Shown: positions 35,770 to 43,533 of the stretch, one piece after another
Layout: every line of letters begins with the position of its first letter
Numbering within the stretch: position 1 is the stretch's first letter
DNA from: DASYQD01 sp036005845
GTDB taxonomy: Bacteria > Acidobacteriota > Thermoanaerobaculia > Multivoradales > JAIOJS01
Reading direction: 5' to 3'
Assembly (NCBI GenBank): GCA_036005845.1
Contig: DASYQD010000110.1
Location: 6,815-70,814 of the forward strand
DNA: 64,000 nucleotides
Notes under the pieces: generated by a model
Told to the model about the DNA's origin: nothing
Database searches by the model: none
What the model saw: only the letters and a program-made list of their open reading frames with translations
Program-made: the position numbers and the translations under genes

Positions 35770-36369
35770 ATGAACCGCAACATCCAACGCCTCGTCCTCG
35801 CCGTCGTCGCTGCCGTGCTGGTCCCCGCCTGCGCCCGCGCCGAGAGCGCCGTCGGCGCCCCGGCGCCCGACTTCACGCTCAGCGACCTCAACGGCAAGGC
35901 GCACCACCTCGCCGACTACCGCGGCAGGGTCGTGGTGCTCGAGTGGCTCAACCCCAACTGCCCGTTCTCGCGCCGCCACGCCGAGGAAGGCACGATGACG
36001 CGCACCGCGGCGGCGCACTCCGACGTCGTGTGGCTGGGCATCAACAGCACCGGCAAGAAGCACGGCGACTTCGTGACGCCCGACAAGCAGGCGAGCTATG
36101 ACAAGGAGCACGGCATCACCTACCCGGTGCTCTACGACAGCGACGGCAAGGTCGGCCACGAGTACGGCGCCAGCACGACGCCGCACATGTTCGTCATCGA
36201 CGAGCAGGGCAAGGTCATCTACCGCGGCGCCATCGACGACGATCCCTACGGCCGCGGCAAGAAGCGCACGAACTACGTCGACGCCGCCCTCACCGCGCAC
36301 GCCGCGGGCAAGCCGGTGCAGCCCGCGAGCACGACCTCGTACGGCTGCTCCGTGAAATACGGCGGTTGA
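35770..36369 (+). CDS. Periplasmic redoxin (AhpC/TSA-thioredoxin family)
   Basis: 199 aa with a signal peptide ending near CARAES. The redoxin fold shows APAPDFTLSDLNGKAHHLAD, VVLEWLNPNCPFSRRHAEEG and STTPHMFVIDEQGKVIYRG. The active site has a single Cys (NCPFS), not CxxC; a second conserved Cys is near the end in YGCSVKYGG. ATG 35770 is preceded by GAGGAGG. It is probably co-transcribed with the DsbD-like gene and may be its thiol partner. Confidence 0.87.
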   Translation: MNRNIQRLVLAVVAAVLVPACARAESAVGAPAPDFTLSDLNGKAHHLADYRGRVVVLEWLNPNCPFSRRHAEEGTMTRTAAAHSDVVWLGINSTGKKHGDFVTPDKQASYDKEHGITYPVLYDSDGKVGHEYGASTTPHMFVIDEQGKVIYRGAIDDDPYGRGKKRTNYVDAALTAHAAGKPVQPASTTSYGCSVKYGG

Positions 36370-36385
36370 GCAGGATCCCGGAACC

Positions 36386-36463
36386 CGTCATCGCGAGGGC
36401 GCAAAGCGCCCGTGGCGATCTCGATGATCGAGATTGCTTCGTCGCTGCGCTCCTCGCAACGAC
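36386..36463. repeat. dispersed palindromic repeat pair (copy 1)
   Basis: Two inverted half-units of the widespread family resembling GTCATTGCGAGGAGCGCAGC and ending GCAATCTC. 36386-36426 is the reverse complement of 62963-63003 with 39 of 41 matches. The second half, 36427-36463, is a diverged inverted copy, making a palindrome. Confidence 0.85.
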
Positions 36464-36468
36464 TGGGC

Positions 36469-37146
36469 TCAAAACGGCCCTCCCATCTCCATGATCGTCG
36501 TCTTGGTTTTCACCGCCAGGCCGACGCCGTCGCCGAGCGGCAGCACCACGGCCTCGAGCTGCGGGTGGATCATCAGGTAGCCGTTGAAGGCGCGGATCGC
36601 GTCGGCGTCGCGGTCCTGCTCGGCGGGCGGCTCGGCGACGCGGCCCTTCCACAGCACGTTGTCGACGACGACGAGGCCGCCGAGCGCCATCTTCGGCAAC
36701 GCCAGGTCGAGGTAGCGCCGGTACTCCTCCTTGAGCGCGTCGACGTAGACGAGGTCGAACGGGCCGTCGAGCCGCGGCAGCACCTGCAGCGCCTCGCCGT
36801 CGATCAGCTCGACGCGCTCGAGCACGCCGGCGCGGGCGAGGAAGCCGCGCGCCACCTCGCGCCGCTCGGCGTCGGGGTCGATGGTGAGGACGCGCGCCTC
36901 CGGCGCCCCGCGCGCCAGGCAGAGCGTGCCGTAGCCGATGGCGGTCCCGACTTCGAGTATCCGTCTCGCGCCCCGCGAGCGCGCCAGGATCGAGAGCAGC
37001 TTGCCCACCTCGGGATCGGAGCTGGGCACGTCGTGCGCCGCGCTCCACGCCTCCATCTCGGCGAGGAGCGCCTCGCGCGGCGGTAGCAGCCGGTCGAGGT
37101 AGGCGGCCTGCTCGCGGCGCAGGATGGCGTCGGCGCGGTCCTTCAT
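36469..37146 (-). CDS. Class I SAM-dependent O-methyltransferase (caffeoyl-CoA type)
   Basis: 225 aa of the methyltransferase 3 family. LEVGTAIGYGTLCLARG is the SAM-binding motif I, LTIDPDAERREVARGFL motif II, and FDLVYVDALKEEYRRYLDLA and GGLVVVDNVLWKGRV the metal/catalytic region. It methylates catechol-like or other hydroxyls in a metal-dependent way; the substrate is unknown. ATG 37146 follows TAGCGT by 7 nt, a leaderless start. It is divergent from a secreted-protein gene 52 nt away. Confidence 0.9.
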   Translation of the reverse strand: MKDRADAILRREQAAYLDRLLPPREALLAEMEAWSAAHDVPSSDPEVGKLLSILARSRGARRILEVGTAIGYGTLCLARGAPEARVLTIDPDAERREVARGFLARAGVLERVELIDGEALQVLPRLDGPFDLVYVDALKEEYRRYLDLALPKMALGGLVVVDNVLWKGRVAEPPAEQDRDADAIRAFNGYLMIHPQLEAVVLPLGDGVGLAVKTKTTIMEMGGPF

Positions 37147-37153
37147 GCCGCCG

Positions 37154-37159
37154 ACGCTA
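37154..37159 (-). promoter_or_regulatory. -10 element TAGCGT, O-methyltransferase gene
   Basis: On the minus strand TAGCGT ends 7 nt before ATG 37146. Confidence 0.5.
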
Positions 37160-37182
37160 GCAGGATGGCGGCAGCCGCCGGG

Positions 37183-37188
37183 TATCAT
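37183..37188 (+). promoter_or_regulatory. -10 element TATCAT, CARDB-like gene
   Basis: TATCAT ends 10 nt before ATG 37199, with no Shine-Dalgarno. It is divergent from the O-methyltransferase -10, 23 nt away. Confidence 0.45.
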
Positions 37189-37198
37189 CTCGGTACCG

Positions 37199-37717
37199 AT
37201 GCATGAGACTGCCTCGCGCGCGCGCCTGATGCGCAGCGTCCGCCGCTCCTGCGGCGCGGCGCTCGTCGCCGTCGTGGTGGCCGCGGCCGCGCCCGCCGCG
37301 GAGGCACCGAAGCCAGCCGCCTCGCCGCTCGTGCTCGCCGCGATCGCGGTCGCGCCGCCGAGCCCCGGCGCCGACACGCTCTGCCAGCTCCGGGTCGAGG
37401 TCGCCAACAAGGGCGACCGCATCGCCTCGCAGCTCGCCTTCACGGTCAAGGTCAACGGGCAGGAGCTGCCCGTCTATCGCAATCAACTATTCATGCAGCG
37501 CCTCGACCCCGGCAAGACCGCGACCGTGCGCCTCTACAACTTCTGGACGACGGAGACGAGCCGGCCCGCGCCCGCGGACGGCAAGTACCGCGTCGAGGTC
37601 ACGCTGCGCGAGGCGAAGTGGTACGAGATCGCGACCAAGGACGGCGTCGAGGAGTGGACGCCGCGCGATCCGGTGCCGGGGCTGCCGGTGACGGCAACCG
37701 TCGTCGTCGGCAAGTAG
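37199..37717 (+). CDS. Secreted CARDB-like beta-sandwich protein
   Basis: 172 aa. A signal peptide (CGAALVAVVVAAAAPAAEA) is followed by one Ig-like beta-sandwich resembling CARDB adhesion modules: CQLRVEVANKGDRIASQLAF, VNGQELPVYRN and LDPGKTATVRLYNFW. The function is unknown; such modules bind proteins or scaffold secreted enzymes. ATG 37199 is chosen for its TATCAT, though an internal ATG at 37229 would also leave a signal peptide. It ends 5 nt from the stop of the convergent lipoprotein gene. Confidence 0.65.
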   Translation: MHETASRARLMRSVRRSCGAALVAVVVAAAAPAAEAPKPAASPLVLAAIAVAPPSPGADTLCQLRVEVANKGDRIASQLAFTVKVNGQELPVYRNQLFMQRLDPGKTATVRLYNFWTTETSRPAPADGKYRVEVTLREAKWYEIATKDGVEEWTPRDPVPGLPVTATVVVGK

Positions 37718-37722
37718 CGCCG

Positions 37723-38640
37723 TTAGGGAACGACTTGCGGCGGCACGGCGCCGTCGCCCGGCTCCCATCCGAGTTGCTCGACGCCGAGCGAGAGCTTGCG
37801 GCCGGTGCCCATCTCGACCACCACGTAGTTGGTGTCGAAGGCGATCGTGCACGGCGCCTGCGCGCGCACCGGCACCGCCACCTCGTGGAAGCCGACGCCG
37901 GCGACGTCGGCCGAGAAGCCGGCGCCGCAGTCGGCGCTGACCTTGACGCTGGGCAGGGTCGCGCCGGGCTCGAGCATCATGCGCAGCGGCGGCTCGGCCT
38001 CGGGGATGCGCAGCAGCAGCCACACCCGCGCCGGCGCCGGCAGCGCGCGCGCCTCGAGCGTGCCGTCGCCGTTGAGCCAGCGCCGCGCCACCGCCTGGCG
38101 GTCGCCGCCGGGCTCGACGGCCAGCCACTGCGGCGAGAAGGTGAAGGCGGGGCCGGTCGCGGCCACGTCGGGCACCTTGACGTGCGCGACCACGTACTCC
38201 TGGCGCTTGAGCTCTTCGCCGTCGAGGGTCAGCGCGAAGCGTTTGTCCTTGCCGTCGTAGAGGCCGACGGTGAGGCGGTAGTCGCCGGCGGGCAGCGCGG
38301 GGCCGATGGCGGAGTGGTAGAGCGCCACGCGGTCGGCGATCGTGCCGCCGACCTGCCAGCGGCCCGGAAGCGGGTGGTCGAAGGTGCGGACGACGTTGCC
38401 CTGGGCGTCGATGAGGTGCACGAAGGCGACGGGCGCGCTGACGCCTTTGGCGAGCTCGGGCAGCGGCTTCGACGGCTCCCAGCGGAGCTCGACGGGGACC
38501 ATGCGGCCGTGAGGGAGGTCGAATTGTTTCTCCGAGAGGGTGAGCTTCGCCACCGGCTCGTGGGTGCGATGGCAACCGGCGGCTACGAGAACGCAAAGCA
38601 GCGCCGGCGGCAGAACAGCGATGACGCGTTGACGATTCAT
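37723..38640 (-). CDS. Hypothetical lipoprotein with beta-sandwich domain
   Basis: 305 aa. LPPALLCVLVAAGCHR is a lipoprotein signal with the lipid Cys at ~22. The middle (~40-165) resembles the beta-sandwich appended to some membrane glycosyltransferases: APVAFVHLIDAQGNVVRTFD, GTIADRVALYHSAIGPALPA and GDYRLTVGLYDGKDKRFAL. The C-terminal part has another beta-rich segment. The function is unknown. ATG 38640 is preceded by GGAGG with 6-nt spacing. Confidence 0.7.
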   Translation of the reverse strand: MNRQRVIAVLPPALLCVLVAAGCHRTHEPVAKLTLSEKQFDLPHGRMVPVELRWEPSKPLPELAKGVSAPVAFVHLIDAQGNVVRTFDHPLPGRWQVGGTIADRVALYHSAIGPALPAGDYRLTVGLYDGKDKRFALTLDGEELKRQEYVVAHVKVPDVAATGPAFTFSPQWLAVEPGGDRQAVARRWLNGDGTLEARALPAPARVWLLLRIPEAEPPLRMMLEPGATLPSVKVSADCGAGFSADVAGVGFHEVAVPVRAQAPCTIAFDTNYVVVEMGTGRKLSLGVEQLGWEPGDGAVPPQVVP

Positions 38641-38724
38641 TGGAACCTCCGGGCGGTCCGGGCGGGCGGGGAGCATAGCAAGCGGGTTGGGTCGTGGAGT
38701 GCGGACGGCAGTGACCTCCCGGCC

Positions 38725-38904
38725 GGCGGGCGCGGAGCGGATCCGGAGGGCGCCGCTGTGGGGCACGCTCGCCTTTCTGAGGTGTGCGGATGGGAGCGGC
38801 TCGCTTGCCTCCGGGCGCTTGTTCGATCGCTGTTTTCGAACAACCACGAATGCGCCCTCCGGAAGCCCCACTGCGGCGCCCTCCGGATCCGCTGGGCGCC
38901 CGCC
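38725..38904. repeat. inverted-repeat element with 39-bp arms
   Basis: The arms 38725-38763 and 38866-38904 pair with only three mismatches; the core GCGGATCCGGAGGGCGCCGC and its complement are perfect. The 102-nt centre has a further 8-bp inverted pair (TTGTTCGA / TCGAACAA, ~38817-38843). The element fills most of the 312-bp gap 38641-38952, in which I see no gene. No coding frame inside looks real. Confidence 0.8.
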
Positions 38905-38952
38905 TTCTTGGTTGCACTGGCGGCGATCAGGAGGCGGAACGTGAGGTGGCGG

Positions 38953-39768
38953 CTAGCTCTTGAGGACCATCTGGCCGGTGGGCTGCGGGACGCCGCCCGC
39001 GGGTTCGACGGTGACGGCCCAGATGACGCCGGTGGGCGGCGCGGCTTGGACCAGGACGCGGCCGTTGCCTTGGGGGGTGACGTCGAAGATGCCGGCGGAG
39101 ACTGGCTTGCCGTTGGTGATGAACCAGAGTTGGTAGGTGCGGTTGTTGGGCAGCGCGGGCAAGCCGCTCGCGGAGAAGATGGCTTGGCCGCTGCCTGGGT
39201 CGACGAACATGCGCGCGTTGGCTGAGGGCGCTGGAGGGAGGGCGGCGAGTTGGACTTGCTGCAGGCGGCTCGCGCCTAGCACCGACAAGTGACGCAGGAG
39301 CGCGGCGCGTTCGACTTCGCCGCTGGTGAGCTGCGTCTGCGCGCGCGTCAGCTCCGCGCGCGCCGCTGTGAGATCGGCCGCCAGTGCAATGCGGTCTCGC
39401 TGTTCGCGCTGCAGCCGTTGCTGCAGGCTCATGCCCCAGACCACTGCGCCGACCAAGAGGAGCGCGGCAATGGACGCCGCGATGGCCCAGGGTTGTCTGC
39501 GGGTTGCGGCAACGGTGCCTGGACTCCGCAACGGCACCGGCGCCGTGGCTCGCTCGATCACGCCGCGCCGCACCTCCGCCCGCGGCTCGACCGCCGGCGC
39601 GCTCAGCGCGATGCCTTCGGCGACGCGCGTCATCGCGGCGAGCTCGGGCTCGCACACGGCGCAGCCGTCCGCCAGGTGGCGCTCGAGGCCGGCGCGCTCG
39701 TCGTCGTCCAGCGCGCCGAGCGCGTGGGCGGCGACCAGGTCGGTGAAGGGACAGCTCTCGCTCACCAT
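38953..39768 (-). CDS. Anti-sigma factor (RskA-type, membrane-bound)
   Basis: 271 aa. The N-terminal anti-sigma domain (AHALGALDDDERAGLERHLA, then GCAVCEPELAAM with a Cys pair) binds the sigma factor in the cytoplasm. One TM helix is at ~95-115 (AIAASIAALLLVGAVVWGMS), followed by a periplasmic coiled coil and a RskA-like domain (~180-270, FSASGLPALPNNRTYQLWFI). Its ATG overlaps the sigma-factor stop by 1 nt as TGATG, so the two are made in balance. Release by regulated proteolysis is expected for the family. Confidence 0.88.
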   Translation of the reverse strand: MVSESCPFTDLVAAHALGALDDDERAGLERHLADGCAVCEPELAAMTRVAEGIALSAPAVEPRAEVRRGVIERATAPVPLRSPGTVAATRRQPWAIAASIAALLLVGAVVWGMSLQQRLQREQRDRIALAADLTAARAELTRAQTQLTSGEVERAALLRHLSVLGASRLQQVQLAALPPAPSANARMFVDPGSGQAIFSASGLPALPNNRTYQLWFITNGKPVSAGIFDVTPQGNGRVLVQAAPPTGVIWAVTVEPAGGVPQPTGQMVLKS

Positions 39769-40349
39769 CACCGGTACGTTCCGAGCCCCTGCTTCAGTTT
39801 TTTCATCCCCATCAGGATGCGCGATTTGACGGTGCCGAGCGGCTGCCCGAGCCGCTCGGCGCACTGGCTGTGGGTGAGGCCGGCGAAGAAGGCGAGCTCG
39901 ATGGCTTCGCGCTGCTCCTCCGGCAGCTCCGCCAGTAGCGCGCGCATGCGGGTGCCCAGCTCCTGCCGCTCGATCTCGGTCTCGGCCTCCGGCGGCTCGA
40001 CGAGCGGGCGCTCCTGCAGCGCCGCGTCGTCGCGGCGGCGCGCGGCGCGGCCAGCGCGCAGGCGGTCGAGCGCCCGCGAGCGCGCCATCACCATCAGCCA
40101 GCCTCGCGGCGAGCCTTTGTCGGCGCGGAAGGTGGCGGCCCGCGTCCACGCCTGGAGGAAGACGTCCTGCAGCACCTCCTCGGCCTCGCCGCTGCTGCCC
40201 AGCATGCGCAGCAGCAGGCCGTGCACGGGGCCGCCGTGGCGATGGAACAGCGTGTCCAGCGCGGCGCTCTCGCCGCCGGTCATGCGCCGCACCAGATCGC
40301 CGTCGGCTCGGTCGGCGGCGGGGGTTTCGTGGGAGAAGTCCTGTGGCAC
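39768..40349 (-). CDS. ECF sigma factor (SigK/RskA-linked type)
   Basis: 193 aa. Region 2 is at ~20-85 (LDTLFHRHGGPVHGLLLRML, EEVLQDVFLQAWTRA) and region 4 at ~130-190 (LPEEQREAIELAFFAGLTHS, LGQPLGTVKSRILMGMKKLK). The overlapping downstream gene encodes its RskA-type anti-sigma factor. GTG 40349 is the start; on the minus strand AATCC (40419-40415) and TCGTA (40399-40395), 15 nt apart, could be an autoregulated ECF promoter, but this is weak evidence. Confidence 0.92.
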   Translation of the reverse strand: MPQDFSHETPAADRADGDLVRRMTGGESAALDTLFHRHGGPVHGLLLRMLGSSGEAEEVLQDVFLQAWTRAATFRADKGSPRGWLMVMARSRALDRLRAGRAARRRDDAALQERPLVEPPEAETEIERQELGTRMRALLAELPEEQREAIELAFFAGLTHSQCAERLGQPLGTVKSRILMGMKKLKQGLGTYR

Positions 40350-40479
40350 GAGGTCCAGGGTGAGGCGCGCATTGCGGGTCTCACCCAGCTCCGCTACGAA
40401 GTAGAACGCCGCTTGGATTGTGCCGGCCGTCGCGCGGCGCGGGCGCGGCCGCCGGCGATCCTAGCGCCCTCCTGACCTC

Positions 40480-41088
40480 TCAGCGCGCCAGCAGCTGCTC
40501 GACGCGCGCCGCCACCATCTCGAGCGCCACCCGGTTCTCGCCGCCCTCGGGCACGATGACGTCGGCCCAGCGCTTCGACGGCTCGACGAACTCGAGGTGC
40601 ATCGGCCGCACCGTGTCGAGGTACTGGCGCAGCACGTCTTCCATGCTGCGGCCGCGCTCGGCGATGTCGCGGCGCAGGCGCCGTACCAGCCGCACGTCGG
40701 CGTCGGTGTCGACGTAGATCTTGAAGTCGAGGAGGCCGCGCACGGCGGGCTCGACGAAGAGCAGGATCCCTTCGACGAGCACCACCGGCCGTGGCTCGAC
40801 GCGGGCCGTCTCGGCACGGCGGCGGTGGCGCACGAAGTCGTACACCGGCACGTCGACCCCTTCGCCGCGGCGCAGCGCGCGCAGGTGGGTGACGAGGAGC
40901 GGCGAGTCGATGGACGCCGGGTGGTCGAAGTTGTGGGCGAGAAGCTGCGCATCGTGGTTCCACTCGACGTCGCGGTAGTAGCTGTCCTGCGAGAGGAAGG
41001 CGAGGCGCTCGCGGCCGACGGCGCCGAGGATCGACTGGGCGACGGAGGTCTTGCCCGAGCCGGTGCCGCCGGCGACGCCGAGCACCAC
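40480..41088 (-). CDS. Uridine kinase-like P-loop kinase
   Basis: About 202 aa of the uridine kinase/phosphoribulokinase family. The P-loop GVAGGTGSGKTSVAQ is at the N-terminus, followed by LSQDSYYRD, FDHPASIDSPLL and VPVYDFVRHRR, which bind the nucleoside, then LVEGILLF and DTDADVRLVRRLRRDI. It would phosphorylate uridine/cytidine in pyrimidine salvage. The start is uncertain: GTG 41088 fits the family length, but a CTG at 41112 overlapping the upstream stop would add 8 residues. It follows the DinB gene on the same strand. Confidence 0.87.
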   Translation of the reverse strand: MVLGVAGGTGSGKTSVAQSILGAVGRERLAFLSQDSYYRDVEWNHDAQLLAHNFDHPASIDSPLLVTHLRALRRGEGVDVPVYDFVRHRRRAETARVEPRPVVLVEGILLFVEPAVRGLLDFKIYVDTDADVRLVRRLRRDIAERGRSMEDVLRQYLDTVRPMHLEFVEPSKRWADVIVPEGGENRVALEMVAARVEQLLAR

Positions 41089-41108
41089 CGGGCGGTTGGC
41101 GGTGAGGC

Positions 41109-41747
41109 TCAGGGCCGAGGCTCCGCGTGTACTGGGGGCTCGGCCGCGACCGCCGCTTCGTCGGCTTTCGCAGCGGCGGCGCCGAAGTCGCCGGTGTAGA
41201 GCGGCGGCTGTCTGATGCCGAGCATCTTCGCGTAGGCGGAGAGCTGGCCGCGGTGGTGGACCTCGTGGCTGGCCATGAACCAGACGAACTCCCCGAGCGG
41301 CGCGACGAGCCCGGCCACCGGGTGGTGCACCACGGCGGCCGCGAGCTGCTCGGCCGTGAAGGCGGCGAACGCGGTCTCGGTCTCCGCCTGCTCGGCGGCC
41401 CAACGTTCGAGACAGCCGGTGAAGGTCGTCGGATGCCGCGGCGCGCGCGTCGAGACGAAGTTCGGCTCGCGAAAGGCGGCGTAGCGCGCTTGCGCGTCGC
41501 CGGGGAGCCCGAACGGATCGTACCGGCGGCCCGCGGCGGCCTCGACCAGCAACTTGCGCCAGAAGCGCTCGGACTGGATGAGGTGGATCACCAGCTCGCC
41601 GCACGAAAAGGCATCGGGCACGGGCCGCCAGCCGAAGGCGCTCTCCGGGAAGGCGGCGACGAGCTGCCGTGTCCACGCACGCTCCTGGCGCCAGAGGCGG
41701 AGGTGGCGCTCGACAGGCTCGCGCTGGTCGCTGGTCACGAGGCGCAT
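41109..41747 (-). CDS. DinB-superfamily protein
   Basis: 212 aa four-helix DinB-like protein. CGELVIHLIQSERFWRKLL gives the first metal His, and MASHEVHHRGQLSAYAKMLG the HxxxH pair, so all three usual metal ligands are present. Related enzymes use mycothiol, bacillithiol or similar thiols; the actual substrate is unknown. A C-terminal tail rich in Ala and Glu follows. The uridine-kinase gene starts about 20 nt downstream. Confidence 0.85.
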   Translation of the reverse strand: MRLVTSDQREPVERHLRLWRQERAWTRQLVAAFPESAFGWRPVPDAFSCGELVIHLIQSERFWRKLLVEAAAGRRYDPFGLPGDAQARYAAFREPNFVSTRAPRHPTTFTGCLERWAAEQAETETAFAAFTAEQLAAAVVHHPVAGLVAPLGEFVWFMASHEVHHRGQLSAYAKMLGIRQPPLYTGDFGAAAAKADEAAVAAEPPVHAEPRP

Positions 41748-41845
41748 TCTAGGCGTGGGCGGCGATGCGCGGAGTCGCCGAGGCGCGCCGTCGCGAGCGT
41801 GGTGCCGATCGCGGGCATGCCACGCCCTGCTGGGCGCCGGCGGCG

Positions 41846-42586
41846 CTACAGCCTGGCGAGCACGGCGGGCAGCTCGGCTAGCGCATCGATCGTCACGTCC
41901 GGCGCCGGGCCTTCGGCGTGGTGCGAGCGCAGCCACACCGTGCGCACGCCGGCGGCGTGGCCGGCGGCGACGTCGCTCTTCTTGCGGTCGCCCACCATTA
42001 CGGCTTCGGGCGGCGAGGCGCCGAGCTCGTCGAGGGCGGAGAGCAGCATCACCGGCGCGGGCTTGCGGCTGCCGGCATCGAAGCTGAAGCGCAGTGCGGT
42101 GAAGGGTTCAGCGAGATCGTAGGCCGCGAGGCGCTCGCGATAGAGCGCACCGGGCAGCGCCACGTTGGAGACGAGGCCCAGCGCGAGGCCGCGTGCGCGC
42201 AACTCGAGCAGCGTCGCGGCTGCGCCGTCGAGCGGGCGCAGGCCGGCGCCGTACGGGCGAAACCACGACGCGAGCACTTCGTCCGTCGAAACGCGCGCAC
42301 CAGTGGCGCGGATCAAGCTCTCCACGTGAGGCCGCCAGTCGGCCTCGCGCTGCAGCTCGTAGCGCCGCGCGTACTCGATGCGCCACGGTGCGAAGAGCAG
42401 CCGCTCGAGGTCGTCTTCGTCGGCGCGCCCGCCGCGCTCGCGCAGCAGCGCCAGCAGCTCGGCGCGGCCCGCGGCATCGGCGTCGCCCTCGGGCAGCCCG
42501 GACTCGTTGCGCATGTGGAGCAGCACGCCGCCCATGTCGAGCAGCACGGCGCGGATAGGAGCGTGCGACGGCAACGCGCCGCTCAT
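41846..42586 (-). CDS. HAD-superfamily hydrolase
   Basis: 246 aa. Motif I is VLLDMGGVLLHM, with the nucleophilic Asp followed two residues on by Gly where phosphatases usually have Asp. Motif II is GLVSNVA, motif III the Lys in DAGSRKPAP, and motif IV MVGDRKKSDVAAGHAAG. The alpha-helical cap lies between motifs I and II. The altered motif I is common among haloacid-dehalogenase-like and YjjG-type relatives, so the substrate is open. It follows mutM by 43 nt on the same strand. Confidence 0.88.
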   Translation of the reverse strand: MSGALPSHAPIRAVLLDMGGVLLHMRNESGLPEGDADAAGRAELLALLRERGGRADEDDLERLLFAPWRIEYARRYELQREADWRPHVESLIRATGARVSTDEVLASWFRPYGAGLRPLDGAAATLLELRARGLALGLVSNVALPGALYRERLAAYDLAEPFTALRFSFDAGSRKPAPVMLLSALDELGASPPEAVMVGDRKKSDVAAGHAAGVRTVWLRSHHAEGPAPDVTIDALAELPAVLARL

Positions 42587-42629
42587 CGAAGAGCCTGCGC
42601 GCTCGCCGAACCCGTCGCGCCTGCGCCGC

Positions 42630-43472
42630 TCATCGCTGGCAGCCGCCGCAGAAGTACGTGCTGCGCCCGCTCTGCACGATGCGGCGAATCGCCGTGCCGC
42701 AGCGAAGGCAGGGCTCGCCTTCGCGGTCGTAGACGGCGAGCGAGACCTGGAAGTAGCCGGGGTTGCCCTCGCCGTCGACGAAGTCGTTGAGCGTCGTGCC
42801 GCCCTGCACGATCGCGCGTGCCAGCACCTCGCGCACCGCGTGCGCCAGCAGCTCCCAGCGCGGCGCGGCGATGCGGGCCACGGAGCGCCGCGGGTCGATG
42901 CCCGCCTGGTGCAGCGCCTCGCTGGCGTAGATGTTCCCGACGCCGACGACGATGCCGGCGTCCATCAGGAACGCCTTCACCGGCCCGCGCCGCCCTTCCG
43001 CCGCGTGCCGCAGGTAGGCGCCGTCGAGCCGCGGCCGCCCCGCCTCGTCCACCGCCAGCGGCTCGACACCCAATCCCGCGAAGTGCGCATCGCTGCCCAG
43101 GCGATCCGTGCGCAGCGCCAGCACCAGCCCGAAGCGCCGCGGATCGACGAAGCGCAAACGCCCGCCGCTGGCGAGGTGGAAGACGACGTGCTCGTGCAGC
43201 ATCCGCGGCTCGCGCGCCGGCACCACGGTGAGCCGCCCGCTCATCCCCAGGTGCAGCACCAGCGTCGAGCCGCCCTCCAAGTGCGCCAGCAGATACTTCG
43301 ACCGCCGGTCGAGCTCGAGGATCCGCCGCCCGGTCGCCGCGTTCGCCAGCCGCCGCGCGCTCACCCGCTCGCGCAGCCGCGGATCGTGCACCTCGACGCG
43401 CGCGATGCGCTTGCCGACGAGCGGCTTCGACAGGCTCCGCCGCAGCACCTCCACTTCCGGCAGCTCGGGCAT
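42630..43472 (-). CDS. mutM: Formamidopyrimidine-DNA glycosylase
   Basis: 280 aa. MPELPEVEVLRRSL carries the catalytic N-terminal Pro and Glu of the Fpg/Nei family. The helix-two-turn-helix (GVGNIYASEALHQAGIDP) and the C-terminal zinc finger (CLRCGTAIRR, then FCGGCQR) bind DNA. It removes 8-oxoguanine and formamidopyrimidines in base-excision repair. ATG 43472 follows TAAGCT by 9 nt, a leaderless start. The HAD gene follows on the same strand. Confidence 0.96.
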   Translation of the reverse strand: MPELPEVEVLRRSLSKPLVGKRIARVEVHDPRLRERVSARRLANAATGRRILELDRRSKYLLAHLEGGSTLVLHLGMSGRLTVVPAREPRMLHEHVVFHLASGGRLRFVDPRRFGLVLALRTDRLGSDAHFAGLGVEPLAVDEAGRPRLDGAYLRHAAEGRRGPVKAFLMDAGIVVGVGNIYASEALHQAGIDPRRSVARIAAPRWELLAHAVREVLARAIVQGGTTLNDFVDGEGNPGYFQVSLAVYDREGEPCLRCGTAIRRIVQSGRSTYFCGGCQR

Positions 43473-43481
43473 CGGCGCGGA

Positions 43482-43487
43482 AGCTTA
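43482..43487 (-). promoter_or_regulatory. -10 element TAAGCT, mutM
   Basis: On the minus strand TAAGCT ends 9 nt before ATG 43472, with no Shine-Dalgarno. Confidence 0.5.
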
Positions 43488-43520
43488 CGCGTTTCGCGCC
43501 GGCGCCCGCCGAGGTGCGGC

Positions 43521-43526
43521 TAGACT
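43521..43526 (+). promoter_or_regulatory. -10 element TAGACT, second ECF sigma gene
   Basis: TAGACT ends 7 nt before GTG 43534 and no Shine-Dalgarno is present. Confidence 0.5.
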
Positions 43527-43533
43527 GCGCGCC

